Below the pieces are notes generated by a model. It was not told the origin of the DNA. It did no database searches and was given only the letters and a program-made list of their open reading frames with translations. From Labrys wisconsinensis (lineage in GTDB: Bacteria; Pseudomonadota; Alphaproteobacteria; Rhizobiales; Labraceae), in assembly GCF_030814995.1 (NCBI RefSeq), contig NZ_JAUSVX010000016.1, forward strand, positions 157,793 to 221,792: a stretch of 64,000 nt of DNA, written 5' to 3'. Position numbers and translations under genes: made by a program. Numbering within the stretch: position 1 is the first letter of the stretch; the number at the start of each line of letters is the position of its first letter. Positions 8,056 to 16,895 of the stretch are shown here, in pieces.

Positions 8056-9039
8056 TCACCGCACCAGCCGCTCGCGGCCGTAGAGCAGCAGCATGACGAT
8101 GATGACCAGGCCGTAAATGACCTGGCGGCCGAATTCCTCGATCTGCATCACCGACAGGATCGACTGCAGCAGCGTGATCAGGATGACGCCGGCGACGGTG
8201 CCGAGATAGGAGCCCCGCCCGCCGAGGATCGAGGTGCCGCCGAGGACGACGGCGGCGATCGAGGGCAGCAGGTAGGGATCGCCCATGGCCTGGGCCGCCT
8301 TGCTGGCATAGCCGGCCAGCAGCACGCCGCCGAAGGCGGAGAGGCCGCCCGAGATGGCGAAGGCGAGCATCACCACGCGCTGCGTCGCCACGCCCGAGAG
8401 ATAGGCGGCCCGCTCCCGGTTGCCGATGGCGTAGACGGCCCGCCCGAAGGTGGTCCGGGTCAGCAGGAAGACGGCCGCCGCGCCGACCAGGGCCCAGACG
8501 ATCAGGCCGTTGGGGATGCCGAAGGCGACATCGCCGGTGGCGATGAAGCGCATGGCGGGCGAGGCCGAATCCTGCGGCGCGGCCCCGCCGGTGAAGGCGA
8601 CCATCAGGCCCTGGGCGACCGCGTTGACCGCCAGGGTGACGATCATCGAGGGGATGCGCAGATAGGCCACGCCGATGCCGCTGACGATGCCGAGGGCGAC
8701 GCCGCAGGCGACCCCGAAGGGGATGGCGATGAGGTTGCCGGCGACGCCGTAGGCCGTGGCGGCCGAAGCCATCATGCCGCCCATCGCCACCACCCAGGGC
8801 ACCGACAGGTCGATCTGGCCGAGCAGGATGACGATCATCATGCCGGTGGCGATCACCCCGAGGAAGGAGGCGACCTTGAGCTGCTGCAGGAGATAGTCCG
8901 CCGACAGGAAGTTGGGGGAATAGAGGCTGCCGACCAGGAGCAGCAGCAGGATGCAGCCGAAGGCGGCGGCGACGGCCGGATCGATGCGGCGCAGCCAGGC
9001 GGCACGGGCGGGGGCGGTCTGCGCGTCCTCGGAGCTCAT
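8056..9039 (-). CDS. CUT2-type sugar ABC transporter permease (second)
   Basis: A 327-residue RbsC-family inner-membrane protein with about eight to ten hydrophobic helices. Family marks are MMIVILLGQIDLSVPWVVAMGG, YLRIPSMIVTLAVNAVAQGL, GRAVYAIGNRERAAYLSGV and IAAVVLGGTSILGGRGSYLG. It is the last gene of a minus-strand operon (binding protein, ATPase, two permeases) and starts eight bases past the first permease's stop. Two different permeases suggest a heterodimeric pore, as in several CUT2 systems. Confidence 0.9.
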   Translation of the reverse strand: MSSEDAQTAPARAAWLRRIDPAVAAAFGCILLLLLVGSLYSPNFLSADYLLQQLKVASFLGVIATGMMIVILLGQIDLSVPWVVAMGGMMASAATAYGVAGNLIAIPFGVACGVALGIVSGIGVAYLRIPSMIVTLAVNAVAQGLMVAFTGGAAPQDSASPAMRFIATGDVAFGIPNGLIVWALVGAAAVFLLTRTTFGRAVYAIGNRERAAYLSGVATQRVVMLAFAISGGLSAFGGVLLAGYASKAAQAMGDPYLLPSIAAVVLGGTSILGGRGSYLGTVAGVILITLLQSILSVMQIEEFGRQVIYGLVIIVMLLLYGRERLVR

Positions 9040-9047
9040 CGGGGGCC

Positions 9048-10034
9048 TCAGCCGAACAGATCGAGACGGTTGCGCACCTGGAACAGCCGCGCCGCCCCGA
9101 GCGACACCGCCAGCAGCAGCACGACGCCCTGGAACAGCGGCTGCCAGAGCGGATCGAGGTCGAAGACGAACAGGAGGTCGCCGATGGTGCGGAAGGCGAA
9201 GGCGCCGAAGATGGCGCCGACCGCGCTGCCGACGCCGCCGAACAGGGAGACGCCGCCGAGCACCACCGCGGCGATGGAATAGAGCGTGTAGGTCGCTCCG
9301 TTCGCCGCCGAGGCTTCGCCGGAATAGGTGAAGAAGGTGAGGTAGAGCCCGCCGATCCCGGCCAGCAGGCCGGAAAGCGCATAGGCGGCGAACTTGGCCG
9401 GGCGGATCGGCACGCCCGACATGTAGGCGGCGAGCTCGGACGAGCCGGTGGCGTAGACGGCGCGCCCGATCACCGAGCGGCGGAACGGCACCCACACCAC
9501 CAGCACCACGGCGGCGAGCGCCACCAGGCTGGCCGGGACGCCGCCCGGCAGCTGGCCGGTGAGGGCGTCGGCGATGTCGGAGTTGAAGTCGTCGGCCCCG
9601 CCCGGCACCGGCCTCAGCCAGAGGGCGATGCCGAAATAGACCGCGCCGGTGGCGATGGTCGCGACGATCGGCTGCAGCCGGCCGTAGATGACGATCAGGC
9701 CGTTGACCATGCCGCAGACGAGGCCCGCCGCCAGCACGGCTGCGATGCCGAGGCCGGCCTGCGCCGGCCCGCCGGCGACAAGGGAGGAGGCCAGGCAATT
9801 GGTCAGGATGAAGATCGAGCCGACGGAGAGGTCGATGCCGGCGGTCAGCACCACCAGGGTCTGGGCCATGGCGACCAGGGCGAGCAGCACGCCCTTGTTG
9901 GCGGCCGTGGTCACCACGTTGGCGGTGAAGCCGGCCGGGTGGTTGGCGACGTAGATGACGAACATCAAGACGAAGATGGCGAACGCCACCAGCGTGCCGC
10001 GATGCTCGGCGAAGCGGTAGCGCCAGTCGGTCAC
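9048..10034 (-). CDS. CUT2-type sugar ABC transporter permease (first)
   Basis: A 328-residue RbsC-like permease: AMAQTLVVLTAGIDLSVGSI, GRLQPIVATIATGAVYFGIA, GRAVYATGSSELAAYMSGV and IAAVVLGGVSLFGGVGS are family motifs. It starts with GTG, and the GTGA overlap with the ATPase stop indicates translational coupling. With the second permease it forms the membrane channel of the sugar importer. The transported sugar is not predictable from the permease. Confidence 0.9.
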   Translation of the reverse strand: MTDWRYRFAEHRGTLVAFAIFVLMFVIYVANHPAGFTANVVTTAANKGVLLALVAMAQTLVVLTAGIDLSVGSIFILTNCLASSLVAGGPAQAGLGIAAVLAAGLVCGMVNGLIVIYGRLQPIVATIATGAVYFGIALWLRPVPGGADDFNSDIADALTGQLPGGVPASLVALAAVVLVVWVPFRRSVIGRAVYATGSSELAAYMSGVPIRPAKFAAYALSGLLAGIGGLYLTFFTYSGEASAANGATYTLYSIAAVVLGGVSLFGGVGSAVGAIFGAFAFRTIGDLLFVFDLDPLWQPLFQGVVLLLAVSLGAARLFQVRNRLDLFG

Positions 10035-11578
10035 GCCTCCACCGCCGGCCGGCGGCCGGCCTCCCCTGCTTGGGCCGCGATGTTGAGCGCGCTGGCGATC
10101 AGCGCCCGCTCGGTGATGCCGGCGCCGACCAGCTCGCGCTTCACGGCCCCGTCATAGAGCACCAGGACGCGATCGCAGCAGCCGACCAGCTCGTCATAGT
10201 CGGTGGAGTAGAACAGGATGGCGGCGCCGGCATCGGCGAGCCGGCGCAGGAGCTGGTAGATCTCCTGCTTGGTGCCGACGTCGATGCCGCGGGTGGGATC
10301 GTTGAGCAGGATGATGCGCGGCGCGCGCATCAGCCATTTGGCGATCACCACCTTCTGCTGGTTGCCGCCGGAGAGCGCCCCGACCGGGATGGCGGTGCCG
10401 GCGGTGCGGATGGCCAGCAGCTTGATCATGTCGTCGATCGCCCGGCGCTCCGCCGCCCGGTCGACCACGCCGCCGCGCGACAGCCGGTCGAGCGCGGCGA
10501 AGGAGAGGTTGTCGCCGACCGACATCGGCAGCATCAGGCCCTCTGTCTTGCGGTCCTCGGGGATGAGAGCCATGTCGATGCCCGCCGCCTTGGCGGCGCG
10601 GGGCGAGGCGAGGCGCACCGGCCTGCCGTCGATCAGCATCGTGCCGGTGACGCCCTTGAGCACGCCGAACAGGGCGAGCAGCAATTCGCGCTGGCCCTGG
10701 CCGTCGAGGCCGCCGAGGCCGACCACCTCGCCGGCGCGGGCGGCGAGCGAGATGTCCTTGAGGCGCTGCGTCCAGGAAAGGCCCCGCACCTCCAGCACCG
10801 GCGCCGCCTCGCGCGGCGCCGCGGGCGGACGCGGCGGGAAGACGTGGCTGTATTCGCGGCCGATCATCAGCTCGACCACCTCGTTGTCGGACTTGGCGCC
10901 GGCCTGGTAGGTGGCGACGTTGCGGCCGTTGCGGAACACCGTGCACTCGTCGGCGATCTCGGCGATCTCGTGCATGCGGTGGGAGATGTAGAGCAGCGCC
11001 AGCCCCTCCGAGCGCAGCTGGCGCAGCACGGCCATCACCTTGGCGACGTCGGCGGCGGTCAGGGCCGATGTCGCCTCGTCGAGGATGAGGATGCGCGGGC
11101 GGCGCGCCAGCGCCTTGGCGATCTCGACGATCTGGCGGCGCGACAGCGGCAGGTCCTTGACCGGCGCCATGGGATGGATGTCGCTGCCGCCGGCCCGGGC
11201 CAGCGCTTCCTCGGCGAGGCGGCGCTGGGCGCGCCGGTCGATCATGCCGAAGCGCCGCGGCGGCCGGCTGATCAGGATGTTGTCGGCGACGGAGAGGTCG
11301 GGGATCAGCGACAGTTCCTGGAAGATGCAGACGATGCCGGCATCGCCGGCCGCCGCCGGATCGGCGAAACGGACCTCGCGGCCCTCCAGCACCATGCGTC
11401 CCTCGTCCGGCGCCACCACCCCGGCCATGATCTTGATCAGGGTGGACTTGCCGGCGCCGTTCTCGCCCAGGATGGCATGGACGCTGCCGCCGCGCACGGC
11501 GAGCGAGGCCTTCTCCAGGGCGCGAACGCCGCCGTAGCGCTTGGAGACGGCGTCGAGATGCAACAGGGGAGCGTCCAT
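10031..11578 (-). CDS. CUT2-type sugar ABC transporter ATP-binding protein
   Basis: A 515-residue double nucleotide-binding protein of the RbsA/XylG/MglA type. The first half has Walker A GENGAGKS and Walker B ILILDEATSAL, with a degenerate signature (LSRRQ for LSGGQ). The second half has the degenerate Walker A (GLDGQGQRE) usual in this class, an intact signature LSGGNQQKV and Walker B IILLNDPTRGID. ATG 11578 gives the usual N-terminus. It follows the binding-protein gene after ~90 bases and overlaps the first permease. Confidence 0.93.
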   Translation of the reverse strand: MDAPLLHLDAVSKRYGGVRALEKASLAVRGGSVHAILGENGAGKSTLIKIMAGVVAPDEGRMVLEGREVRFADPAAAGDAGIVCIFQELSLIPDLSVADNILISRPPRRFGMIDRRAQRRLAEEALARAGGSDIHPMAPVKDLPLSRRQIVEIAKALARRPRILILDEATSALTAADVAKVMAVLRQLRSEGLALLYISHRMHEIAEIADECTVFRNGRNVATYQAGAKSDNEVVELMIGREYSHVFPPRPPAAPREAAPVLEVRGLSWTQRLKDISLAARAGEVVGLGGLDGQGQRELLLALFGVLKGVTGTMLIDGRPVRLASPRAAKAAGIDMALIPEDRKTEGLMLPMSVGDNLSFAALDRLSRGGVVDRAAERRAIDDMIKLLAIRTAGTAIPVGALSGGNQQKVVIAKWLMRAPRIILLNDPTRGIDVGTKQEIYQLLRRLADAGAAILFYSTDYDELVGCCDRVLVLYDGAVKRELVGAGITERALIASALNIAAQAGEAGRRPAVEA

Positions 11579-11669
11579 CCGGCCTCCGGGGTGAGAAGGC
11601 CGCAAGGGCCCTCCGCGACGCCTGATCAGGAGGAGGCGCGGCGGAAGCGGTTGCTTCCGCCGCTGCCGG

Positions 11670-12812
11670 CTACTGGTTCTGCTCGCTCTGGCCCATGATC
11701 TCCTGCGCCGTGAAGTTGATGCCGCAGGTCGGGAAGGCGTTGCCGACGAAGAAGTTGGGCGACTGGTTCGAATAATAGTTGTCGCCGTCCTTGAAGTTCG
11801 GATCCTCGACGATGGCGAGCGGCAGCTTCACCGATTGCGGCACGACCTTGCCTTCGAGCGCGTCGATCGCGGTCTTGATTGCGACGGCGACCTGGGCCGG
11901 GCCGGTGCCGGCCGAGGAGCACTTCAGGCCCTCGGCCGAATATTTGCCGCAGAAGGTGCGGAAGCCGTTCTCGGTCTCCGCGCCGATCGGCACCCAGGGA
12001 TGCTTGGCGTCGATCATCGCCTGGACGATGCCGGTGTCGCCGCCCTGGGAGGTGATGCCGTCGAACTTCTTGTGCACGGCGATGGCGTCGGCGGTGGCCT
12101 TCTGGGCGGTGGGGTCGTCCCACTTGCCGACCACCTCGACCACGTCCCACTTCTTGCCGGTGGCGTCGAGGGTCTCGTGGATGCCGTTGTGACGGTCCGT
12201 GTCGACCGAGGTGCCGGCGACGCCGCGGACCTCGAGGATCTTGCCGCCGTTCGGCAGGTGGCTGGCCAGCCACTTGCCCCAGAGCACGCCCAGGCCCTTC
12301 TGGTCGACGTTGACGTTGATCGCGTCCTCGGTGTCGAGGGTGTTGTCGAAGGCGACCAGGACGACGCCGGCGGCCCGGGCGCGCTTGATCACCGGCGCGA
12401 AGGCCTTGGGGTTCTGGGCGTTGACGACGATGGCGTCATAGCCGGAATCGATGAAGTTGTTGATGGCCGAGATCTGCGCGGCGACGTCCTCGCCGGTCGA
12501 GACCACCTTGAACTCCTTCAGCTTGGCCTTGACCTCGGGCTGGGCGGCATAGGCCTTCGCCGTCTTGATCATCTGGATGCGCCAGGTGTTGGCGATATAG
12601 CCGTTGGCGAGCGCGACGCGGAAGGGCCCGGTCTTGGCCGGGAACTTGAAGAACTTGGTCTTGTCCGTCCACGGCACATAGCATTGCGGGTCGGCGGCCG
12701 GACCGCTGACCAGCTCGGGGCCGGCAGCCAGCGCCGGGCCGGCCAGGACGCTCGATACCAGCAGCGCCGCACCGAGGGCGAGCCTGTGGCGGGAATGCGC
12801 ATTCACGGTCAT
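11670..12812 (-). CDS. Sugar ABC transporter substrate-binding protein (periplasmic)
   Basis: A 380-residue PBP1-type binding protein. Residues 1-29 are a signal peptide ending ALAAG. The body has the family's repeating pattern: FRVALANGYIANTWRIQMIK, ISAINNFIDSGYDAIVVNAQ, RARAAGVVLVAFDNT, WLASHLPNGGKILEVRGVAG and GITSQGGDTGIVQAMIDA. It captures the sugar and delivers it to the two permeases. ATG 12812 follows GGGAGGATCATCC. As first gene of the operon it faces the LacI regulator across a 267-base divergent promoter region. Confidence 0.92.
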   Translation of the reverse strand: MTVNAHSRHRLALGAALLVSSVLAGPALAAGPELVSGPAADPQCYVPWTDKTKFFKFPAKTGPFRVALANGYIANTWRIQMIKTAKAYAAQPEVKAKLKEFKVVSTGEDVAAQISAINNFIDSGYDAIVVNAQNPKAFAPVIKRARAAGVVLVAFDNTLDTEDAINVNVDQKGLGVLWGKWLASHLPNGGKILEVRGVAGTSVDTDRHNGIHETLDATGKKWDVVEVVGKWDDPTAQKATADAIAVHKKFDGITSQGGDTGIVQAMIDAKHPWVPIGAETENGFRTFCGKYSAEGLKCSSAGTGPAQVAVAIKTAIDALEGKVVPQSVKLPLAIVEDPNFKDGDNYYSNQSPNFFVGNAFPTCGINFTAQEIMGQSEQNQ

Positions 12813-12982
12813 GGATGATCCTCCCATTTGCGATGGATCGACGCGTCGCCCGGCGGGCGACCTGTTCTTGATCTTGTTGGTCCTGCGCCTGCACTTGCCG
12901 TCGCGACGCTCCCCAGGGGAAGCTCGCGCATTCGAGCCCATTATTCTTCTCGCTCGAAGGTAAGAAATAGAATATTGTCTGA

Positions 12983-12996
12983 TGAAAGCGCTGTCA
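12983..12996. promoter_or_regulatory. LacI-family operator
   Basis: TGAAAGCGCTGTCA differs by one base from a perfect palindrome TGAAAGCGCTTTCA and carries the central CG typical of LacI/GalR-family operators. It sits between the divergent transporter operon and the LacI-type regulator, so it is the likely site through which the regulator controls both. Confidence 0.6.
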
Positions 12997-13079
12997 ACGA
13001 CGCAGTATGCTGCGCCGCACAAGACGCAGGACGCGGGAGACCCCGCTCCAGGAGGAAGGCTGGGCCGGCACGGACATCG

Positions 13080-14174
13080 ATGAGACCGGGAGAAACGGAT
13101 GTCGCGCCCGGCCAGGGTCGCCGGCGCACCACGCTTTCGGACGTGGCGGCACGCGCCGGCGTCAGCCCCGTGACGGTGTCGCGCGCCCTGCGCCGGCCGG
13201 ACATGGTCTCGGCCGACCTCAGGGCCCGGATCGACCAGGCCGTGCGCGAGCTCGCCTATATCCCGAACCAGCTGGCGAGCGCCCTCGCCTCGGCCCGCAC
13301 CCACATGGTGGGCGTGGTGATCCCGTCGCTGACCAACGGCGTCTTCGCCGACTATCTCAGGGCCCTGCACGACCTGTTCGTGCCGGCGGGGATCCAGCTC
13401 CTGGTCTCCAACTCGCGCTATTCGCCGGTGGAGGAGGAGGCGGCGATCGCCACCATCCTCGGCCAGAGCCCGGAGGCGATCATCGTCGCCGGCATCGACC
13501 AGACCGCACGCGCCCGGCGCCTGCTCGAGCGGGCCGGCATCCCGGTGGTGCAGACCATGGAGCTCGCCGAGGATCCCGTCGACATCAATATCGGCCTGTC
13601 CCAGCACGAGGCCGGCCTGGCGGCGACGCGCTACCTCATCGGGCTCGGCCACCGGCGCATCGGCCACATCTCGGCCCGGCTCGATCCGCGCTCGCGCCGG
13701 CGCGCCGCCGGCTATGCCGCGGCGATGGAGCAGGCCGGGCTCGGGCGCGAGCCGCTGCTGGCGGCGACGCTGCGCCCCTCCACGGTGGCGCTCGGCGCCG
13801 AGCTCCTCGGCAGCCTGCTGGCCCGGGAGAGGCGGCTCGAAGCGGCCTTCTGCTGCAATGACGACCTCGCCCTCGGCGCGCTGTTCGAATGCCAGCGCCG
13901 CGGCATCCGCGTCCCCGGCGACATCGCCCTCATCGGCTTCAACGACCTGGAATTCTGCGCCAGTGCCTTTCCCTCGCTCTCCTCGGTGGCGGTGCCGCGC
14001 TACGAGATGGGCCGGCGGGCGGGCGAGATCGTGCTGGAGGTCATCCGCGGCTCCGGCAACCGCCCGGCGACGCGCCGGATCGACCTCGGCTTCGCCATCC
14101 GCGAGCGCCAGAGCACGAGCCCGCGGGACGCGGCCGGGCAAGCCGGCCGGAGCCCGGCGGCATCGCAGGCCTGA
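13080..14174 (+). CDS. LacI-family transcriptional regulator
   Basis: A 364-residue regulator. Residues ~17-65 form the LacI HTH and hinge (TTLSDVAARAGVSPVTVSRA, then the IDQAVRELAYIPNQLASALA hinge helix). Residues ~75-340 are the PBP1-like effector domain (VGVVIPSLTNGVFADYLRAL, GLGHRRIGHIS, AAFCCNDDLALGALFECQRRG and IALIGFNDLEF). It is divergent from the sugar ABC operon and most likely represses it until the transported sugar or a metabolite binds. ATG 13080 fits the domain start. Confidence 0.92.
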   Translation: MRPGETDVAPGQGRRRTTLSDVAARAGVSPVTVSRALRRPDMVSADLRARIDQAVRELAYIPNQLASALASARTHMVGVVIPSLTNGVFADYLRALHDLFVPAGIQLLVSNSRYSPVEEEAAIATILGQSPEAIIVAGIDQTARARRLLERAGIPVVQTMELAEDPVDINIGLSQHEAGLAATRYLIGLGHRRIGHISARLDPRSRRRAAGYAAAMEQAGLGREPLLAATLRPSTVALGAELLGSLLARERRLEAAFCCNDDLALGALFECQRRGIRVPGDIALIGFNDLEFCASAFPSLSSVAVPRYEMGRRAGEIVLEVIRGSGNRPATRRIDLGFAIRERQSTSPRDAAGQAGRSPAASQA

Positions 14175-14308
14175 ACCCCGCAGCCCGCCCCGATTGCAGC
14201 CGGCGGACCGGCGCGGCCATGACCTCGGAGGTAATTGCGGGGGCGCGGCGGCGACCGCATGGTTCGCGGGCCTGGCACGACCAGGCGACACGAACCGGAG
14301 CCTTCCCG

Positions 14309-14674
14309 ATGACCGACGCAGCCACCATCGCCGACCGCTACATCGCAGTCTGGAACGAAGCGGACCCGGCGCGCCGCCGCGATCTCCTCGCCAGCGGCTG
14401 GGCGGAGGACGCCACCTATCGCGACCCGCTGATGCAGGGCCGCGGCCACGGCGAGATCGACGGCCTGATCGCGGCCGTGCAGGCGCGCTTCCCCGGCTGG
14501 CGCTTCGCCCTCGCCGGCCGCCCCGACGGCTTCGCCGACCATGTGCGCTTCTCCTGGGAGCTCGGTCCCGAGGACGGCGAGCGTCCGATCGGCGGCACCG
14601 ACTTCGCCGTGCTCGACGGCGGTCGCCTCAAGGTGGTGACGGGCTTCCTCGACAAGGTGCCCGCCGGCGCCTGA
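14309..14674 (+). CDS. SnoaL-like NTF2-fold protein
   Basis: A 121-residue single-domain protein: ADRYIAVWNEADPARRRDLL and YRDPLMQGRGHGEIDGLI are the N-terminal helices of the SnoaL/NTF2 fold, and VRFSWELGPEDG with GTDFAVLDGGRLKVVTGFLD its sheet. Members bind or isomerise small hydrophobic molecules; none can be assigned here. RBS GGAG precedes ATG 14309. It leads a possible unit with the alpha/beta hydrolase 72 bases downstream. Confidence 0.8.
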   Translation: MTDAATIADRYIAVWNEADPARRRDLLASGWAEDATYRDPLMQGRGHGEIDGLIAAVQARFPGWRFALAGRPDGFADHVRFSWELGPEDGERPIGGTDFAVLDGGRLKVVTGFLDKVPAGA

Positions 14675-14746
14675 AGCCGGCGCCGGGACGCGGCGGGGCG
14701 ACGGGCTCCGCCGCATCCGCTCCCCTTCTCACCGAGGCAGATCATC

Positions 14747-15625
14747 ATGAGACGGATCGACGAAACCGCCGGCATGCCGGCCGACGAGCCCTTCGGCATC
14801 CGCAGCGCTCCGAACCAGGTCCGCACCGCCGACGGCACCACCCTGTTCGTCCGCGACTGGGGCGAGGGCCGGCCGGTGCTGTTCCTGTCGGGCTGGACGC
14901 TCAATGCCGACATGTGGGCCTACCAGATGGAGCCGCTGTCGCGGCAGGGCCTGCGCTGCATCGCCTATGATCGGCGTGGCCATGGCCGCTCGAGCGATCC
15001 GGGCCGCGGCTACGACTACGACACCCTGGCCGACGACCTCGCCGCGGTGCTGGCCGCGCTCGACCTCTCCGACGTGATGCTGGTCGGCCACTCCTTCGCC
15101 AGCGGCGAGATCGTGCGCTACCTCACCCGCCATGCGGCGCGGCGGATCGGCCGGGTCGTGCTGGTCTCGCCGGCGGCGGTGCCCTATCTGACCAGGACGC
15201 CGGACAATCCCGTCGGCGTCGACGCCGCGGTGTTCGAGCGCCTGCGCGAGATGCTGCTCGACGATTTCCCGGGCTGGGCCGAGACCGGCGCGGACGCCTA
15301 TTTCGTGCCGGGCACGTCGCGGCCGATCAAGGACTGGACTGTTCGCATGATGATGCAGACCACGCTGCAGGCCGCGCTGGCGCTGAGCCGCATCCAGACC
15401 GCCACGGATTTCCGCGGCGCGCTCGCCGGCATCGCCGTGCCGACGCTGGTGGTCCACGGCGACCGCGATGCCTCCGCCCCGCTCGACCTCACCGGCCGGC
15501 CGGCGGCGGCCCTGATCCCCGGCGCCCGGCTGGCAATCTACGAGGATGGGCCGCACGGGCTCTACTTCACCCACAAGGAGCGGCTGAACCGCGACCTCCT
15601 CGCCTTCGCGGGAGCCGTGCCGTGA
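14747..15625 (+). CDS. Alpha/beta hydrolase
   Basis: A 292-residue alpha/beta-hydrolase fold protein. The nucleophile elbow is GHSFASG (Ser116), the oxyanion region VLFLSGWTLNADMW, the acid HGDRD (Asp239 or Asp241) and the catalytic His270 in EDGPHG. The layout resembles non-haem chloroperoxidases and esterases of this superfamily (AYDRRGHGRSS). The substrate is unknown. Its stop overlaps the next gene's start as TGATG, so the HTH regulator is co-translated. Confidence 0.88.
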   Translation: MRRIDETAGMPADEPFGIRSAPNQVRTADGTTLFVRDWGEGRPVLFLSGWTLNADMWAYQMEPLSRQGLRCIAYDRRGHGRSSDPGRGYDYDTLADDLAAVLAALDLSDVMLVGHSFASGEIVRYLTRHAARRIGRVVLVSPAAVPYLTRTPDNPVGVDAAVFERLREMLLDDFPGWAETGADAYFVPGTSRPIKDWTVRMMMQTTLQAALALSRIQTATDFRGALAGIAVPTLVVHGDRDASAPLDLTGRPAAALIPGARLAIYEDGPHGLYFTHKERLNRDLLAFAGAVP

Positions 15626-16449
15626 TGCCGGCCCGCACCGTCGGCGAAGCCCTGCGCGACTGGCGCCAGCGCCGGCGCATGAGCCAGCTCGACCTCGCGC
15701 TCGAGGCGGAGATCTCGCAGCGGCATCTGAGCTTCCTCGAAAGCGGCCGTTCGCTGCCGAGCCGGGAGATGCTGCTGCATCTGGCCGAGCGGCTGGAGGT
15801 GCCGCTGCGCGAGCGCAATCCGATGCTGCTGGCCGCCGGCTATGCGCCGGTCTATGCCGAGCGCCGGCTCGACGATCCGGCGATGAAGCCGGCGCGCGAG
15901 GCGATCGAGCTGGTGCTCCGGGGACACGAACCCTTCCCGGCCCTGGCGGTCGACCGGCACTGGACGCTGGTCTCGGCCAATGCGGCGCTCGGGCCGCTGC
16001 TGGCCGAGGTGCGCGACGCGGCGCTGCTGCGCCCGCCGGTCAACGTGCTGCGCCTCGCCCTGCACCCCGCGGGCCTGGCGCCGGCCATCGCCAACCTGCC
16101 GGAATGGCGCGCCCACCTCCTGGACCGGCTGCGCCACCAGATCGCCGTCGGCGGCGACACGGTGCTGTCGGACCTGATGCGCGAGCTCGCCGCCTATCCC
16201 GTGCCAGCTCTGCCGGTGCCGCGACCGGCCGTGCCGGCGCGCGACTATGCCGGCGTGGTGGTGCCGCTGGAGCTGGTGACCCGGGCCGGGCCGCTCTCCT
16301 TCTTCTCCACCACGACGGTGTTCGGCACGCCGGTCGACGTCACGCTGTCGGAGCTGGCGCTGGAATCCTTCTTCCCCGCCGACGCCGCCACGGCCGAGCG
16401 CCTGCGCGCCCTCGCCGCCCCGGCCAAGGCTCCGGGCCTGTCGTCCTGA
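15625..16449 (+). CDS. Xre/MmyB-family transcriptional regulator
   Basis: A 274-residue regulator. Residues ~8-65 are an Xre helix-turn-helix (ALRDWRQRRRMSQLDLALEA, then HLSFLESGRSLPS). Residues ~100-265 match the MmyB-like ligand-binding domain (FPALAVDRHWTLVSANAALG, NVLRLALHPAGLAPAIANLP, ELTRAG-like ELVTRAGPLSFFSTTTVFGT). An in-frame GTG lies just upstream, but ATG 15625 overlaps the hydrolase stop. MmyB-type regulators usually control the adjacent gene, here the hydrolase or the DUF1330 gene. Confidence 0.87.
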   Translation: MPARTVGEALRDWRQRRRMSQLDLALEAEISQRHLSFLESGRSLPSREMLLHLAERLEVPLRERNPMLLAAGYAPVYAERRLDDPAMKPAREAIELVLRGHEPFPALAVDRHWTLVSANAALGPLLAEVRDAALLRPPVNVLRLALHPAGLAPAIANLPEWRAHLLDRLRHQIAVGGDTVLSDLMRELAAYPVPALPVPRPAVPARDYAGVVVPLELVTRAGPLSFFSTTTVFGTPVDVTLSELALESFFPADAATAERLRALAAPAKAPGLSS

Positions 16450-16484
16450 CCGGCACAGCCATTCCAGACCTGCAAGGACGTGTC

Positions 16485-16808
16485 ATGACAAGCTATGCCA
16501 TCGCCCATCTGCGCCAGGTCGCGCTCGGACCCGCCATCGTGGAGTATCTCCAGCGCATCGACGCGACGCTGGCGCCGTTCCGGGGCCGCTTCATCGTGCA
16601 TGGCGGCGCGGTGGAGCGGCTCGAAGGCGACTGGAGCGGCGACCTGATCATGATCGCCTTCCCCGACCGCGACCATGCCCGCCGCTGGTACGCTTCGCCG
16701 GCCTACCAGGCGATCCTGCCGCTGCGGACGCAGAATTCCGTGGGCGACGTGATCTTCGTCGACGGCGTGCCGGAGGACCATCGGGCCACCGACGTGCTGG
16801 CGGCGTGA
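16485..16808 (+). CDS. DUF1330 family protein
   Basis: A 107-residue protein of the dimeric alpha/beta-barrel DUF1330 family: SYAIAHLRQVALGPAIVEYL, APFRGRFIVHGGAVERLEGD, IMIAFPDRDHARRWYASPAY and LRTQNSVGDVIFVDGV follow the family from end to end. The role is unknown; relatives are small cytosolic proteins with a ferredoxin-like fold. RBS AAGGA lies ten bases before ATG 16485. It is 35 bases behind the MmyB-type regulator. Confidence 0.85.
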   Translation: MTSYAIAHLRQVALGPAIVEYLQRIDATLAPFRGRFIVHGGAVERLEGDWSGDLIMIAFPDRDHARRWYASPAYQAILPLRTQNSVGDVIFVDGVPEDHRATDVLAA

Positions 16809-16838
16809 GGAAAGGTACCAGGCATCGCTCTTGTCCAG

Positions 16839-16857
16839 CTTGTCGAAGTTGACAAAG
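16839..16857. promoter_or_regulatory. Candidate autoregulatory operator of the RES-Xre pair
   Basis: CTTGTC-N6-GACAAA is a near-perfect inverted repeat, with an extra TTGTC copy seven bases before the left arm, 39 bases upstream of the antitoxin start. Toxin-antitoxin operons of this type are usually repressed through such repeats by the antitoxin's HTH. Confidence 0.4.
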
Positions 16858-16895
16858 TTGCATCCGTCTCTCACATCTGCGGCAGGAGGCCTGCG

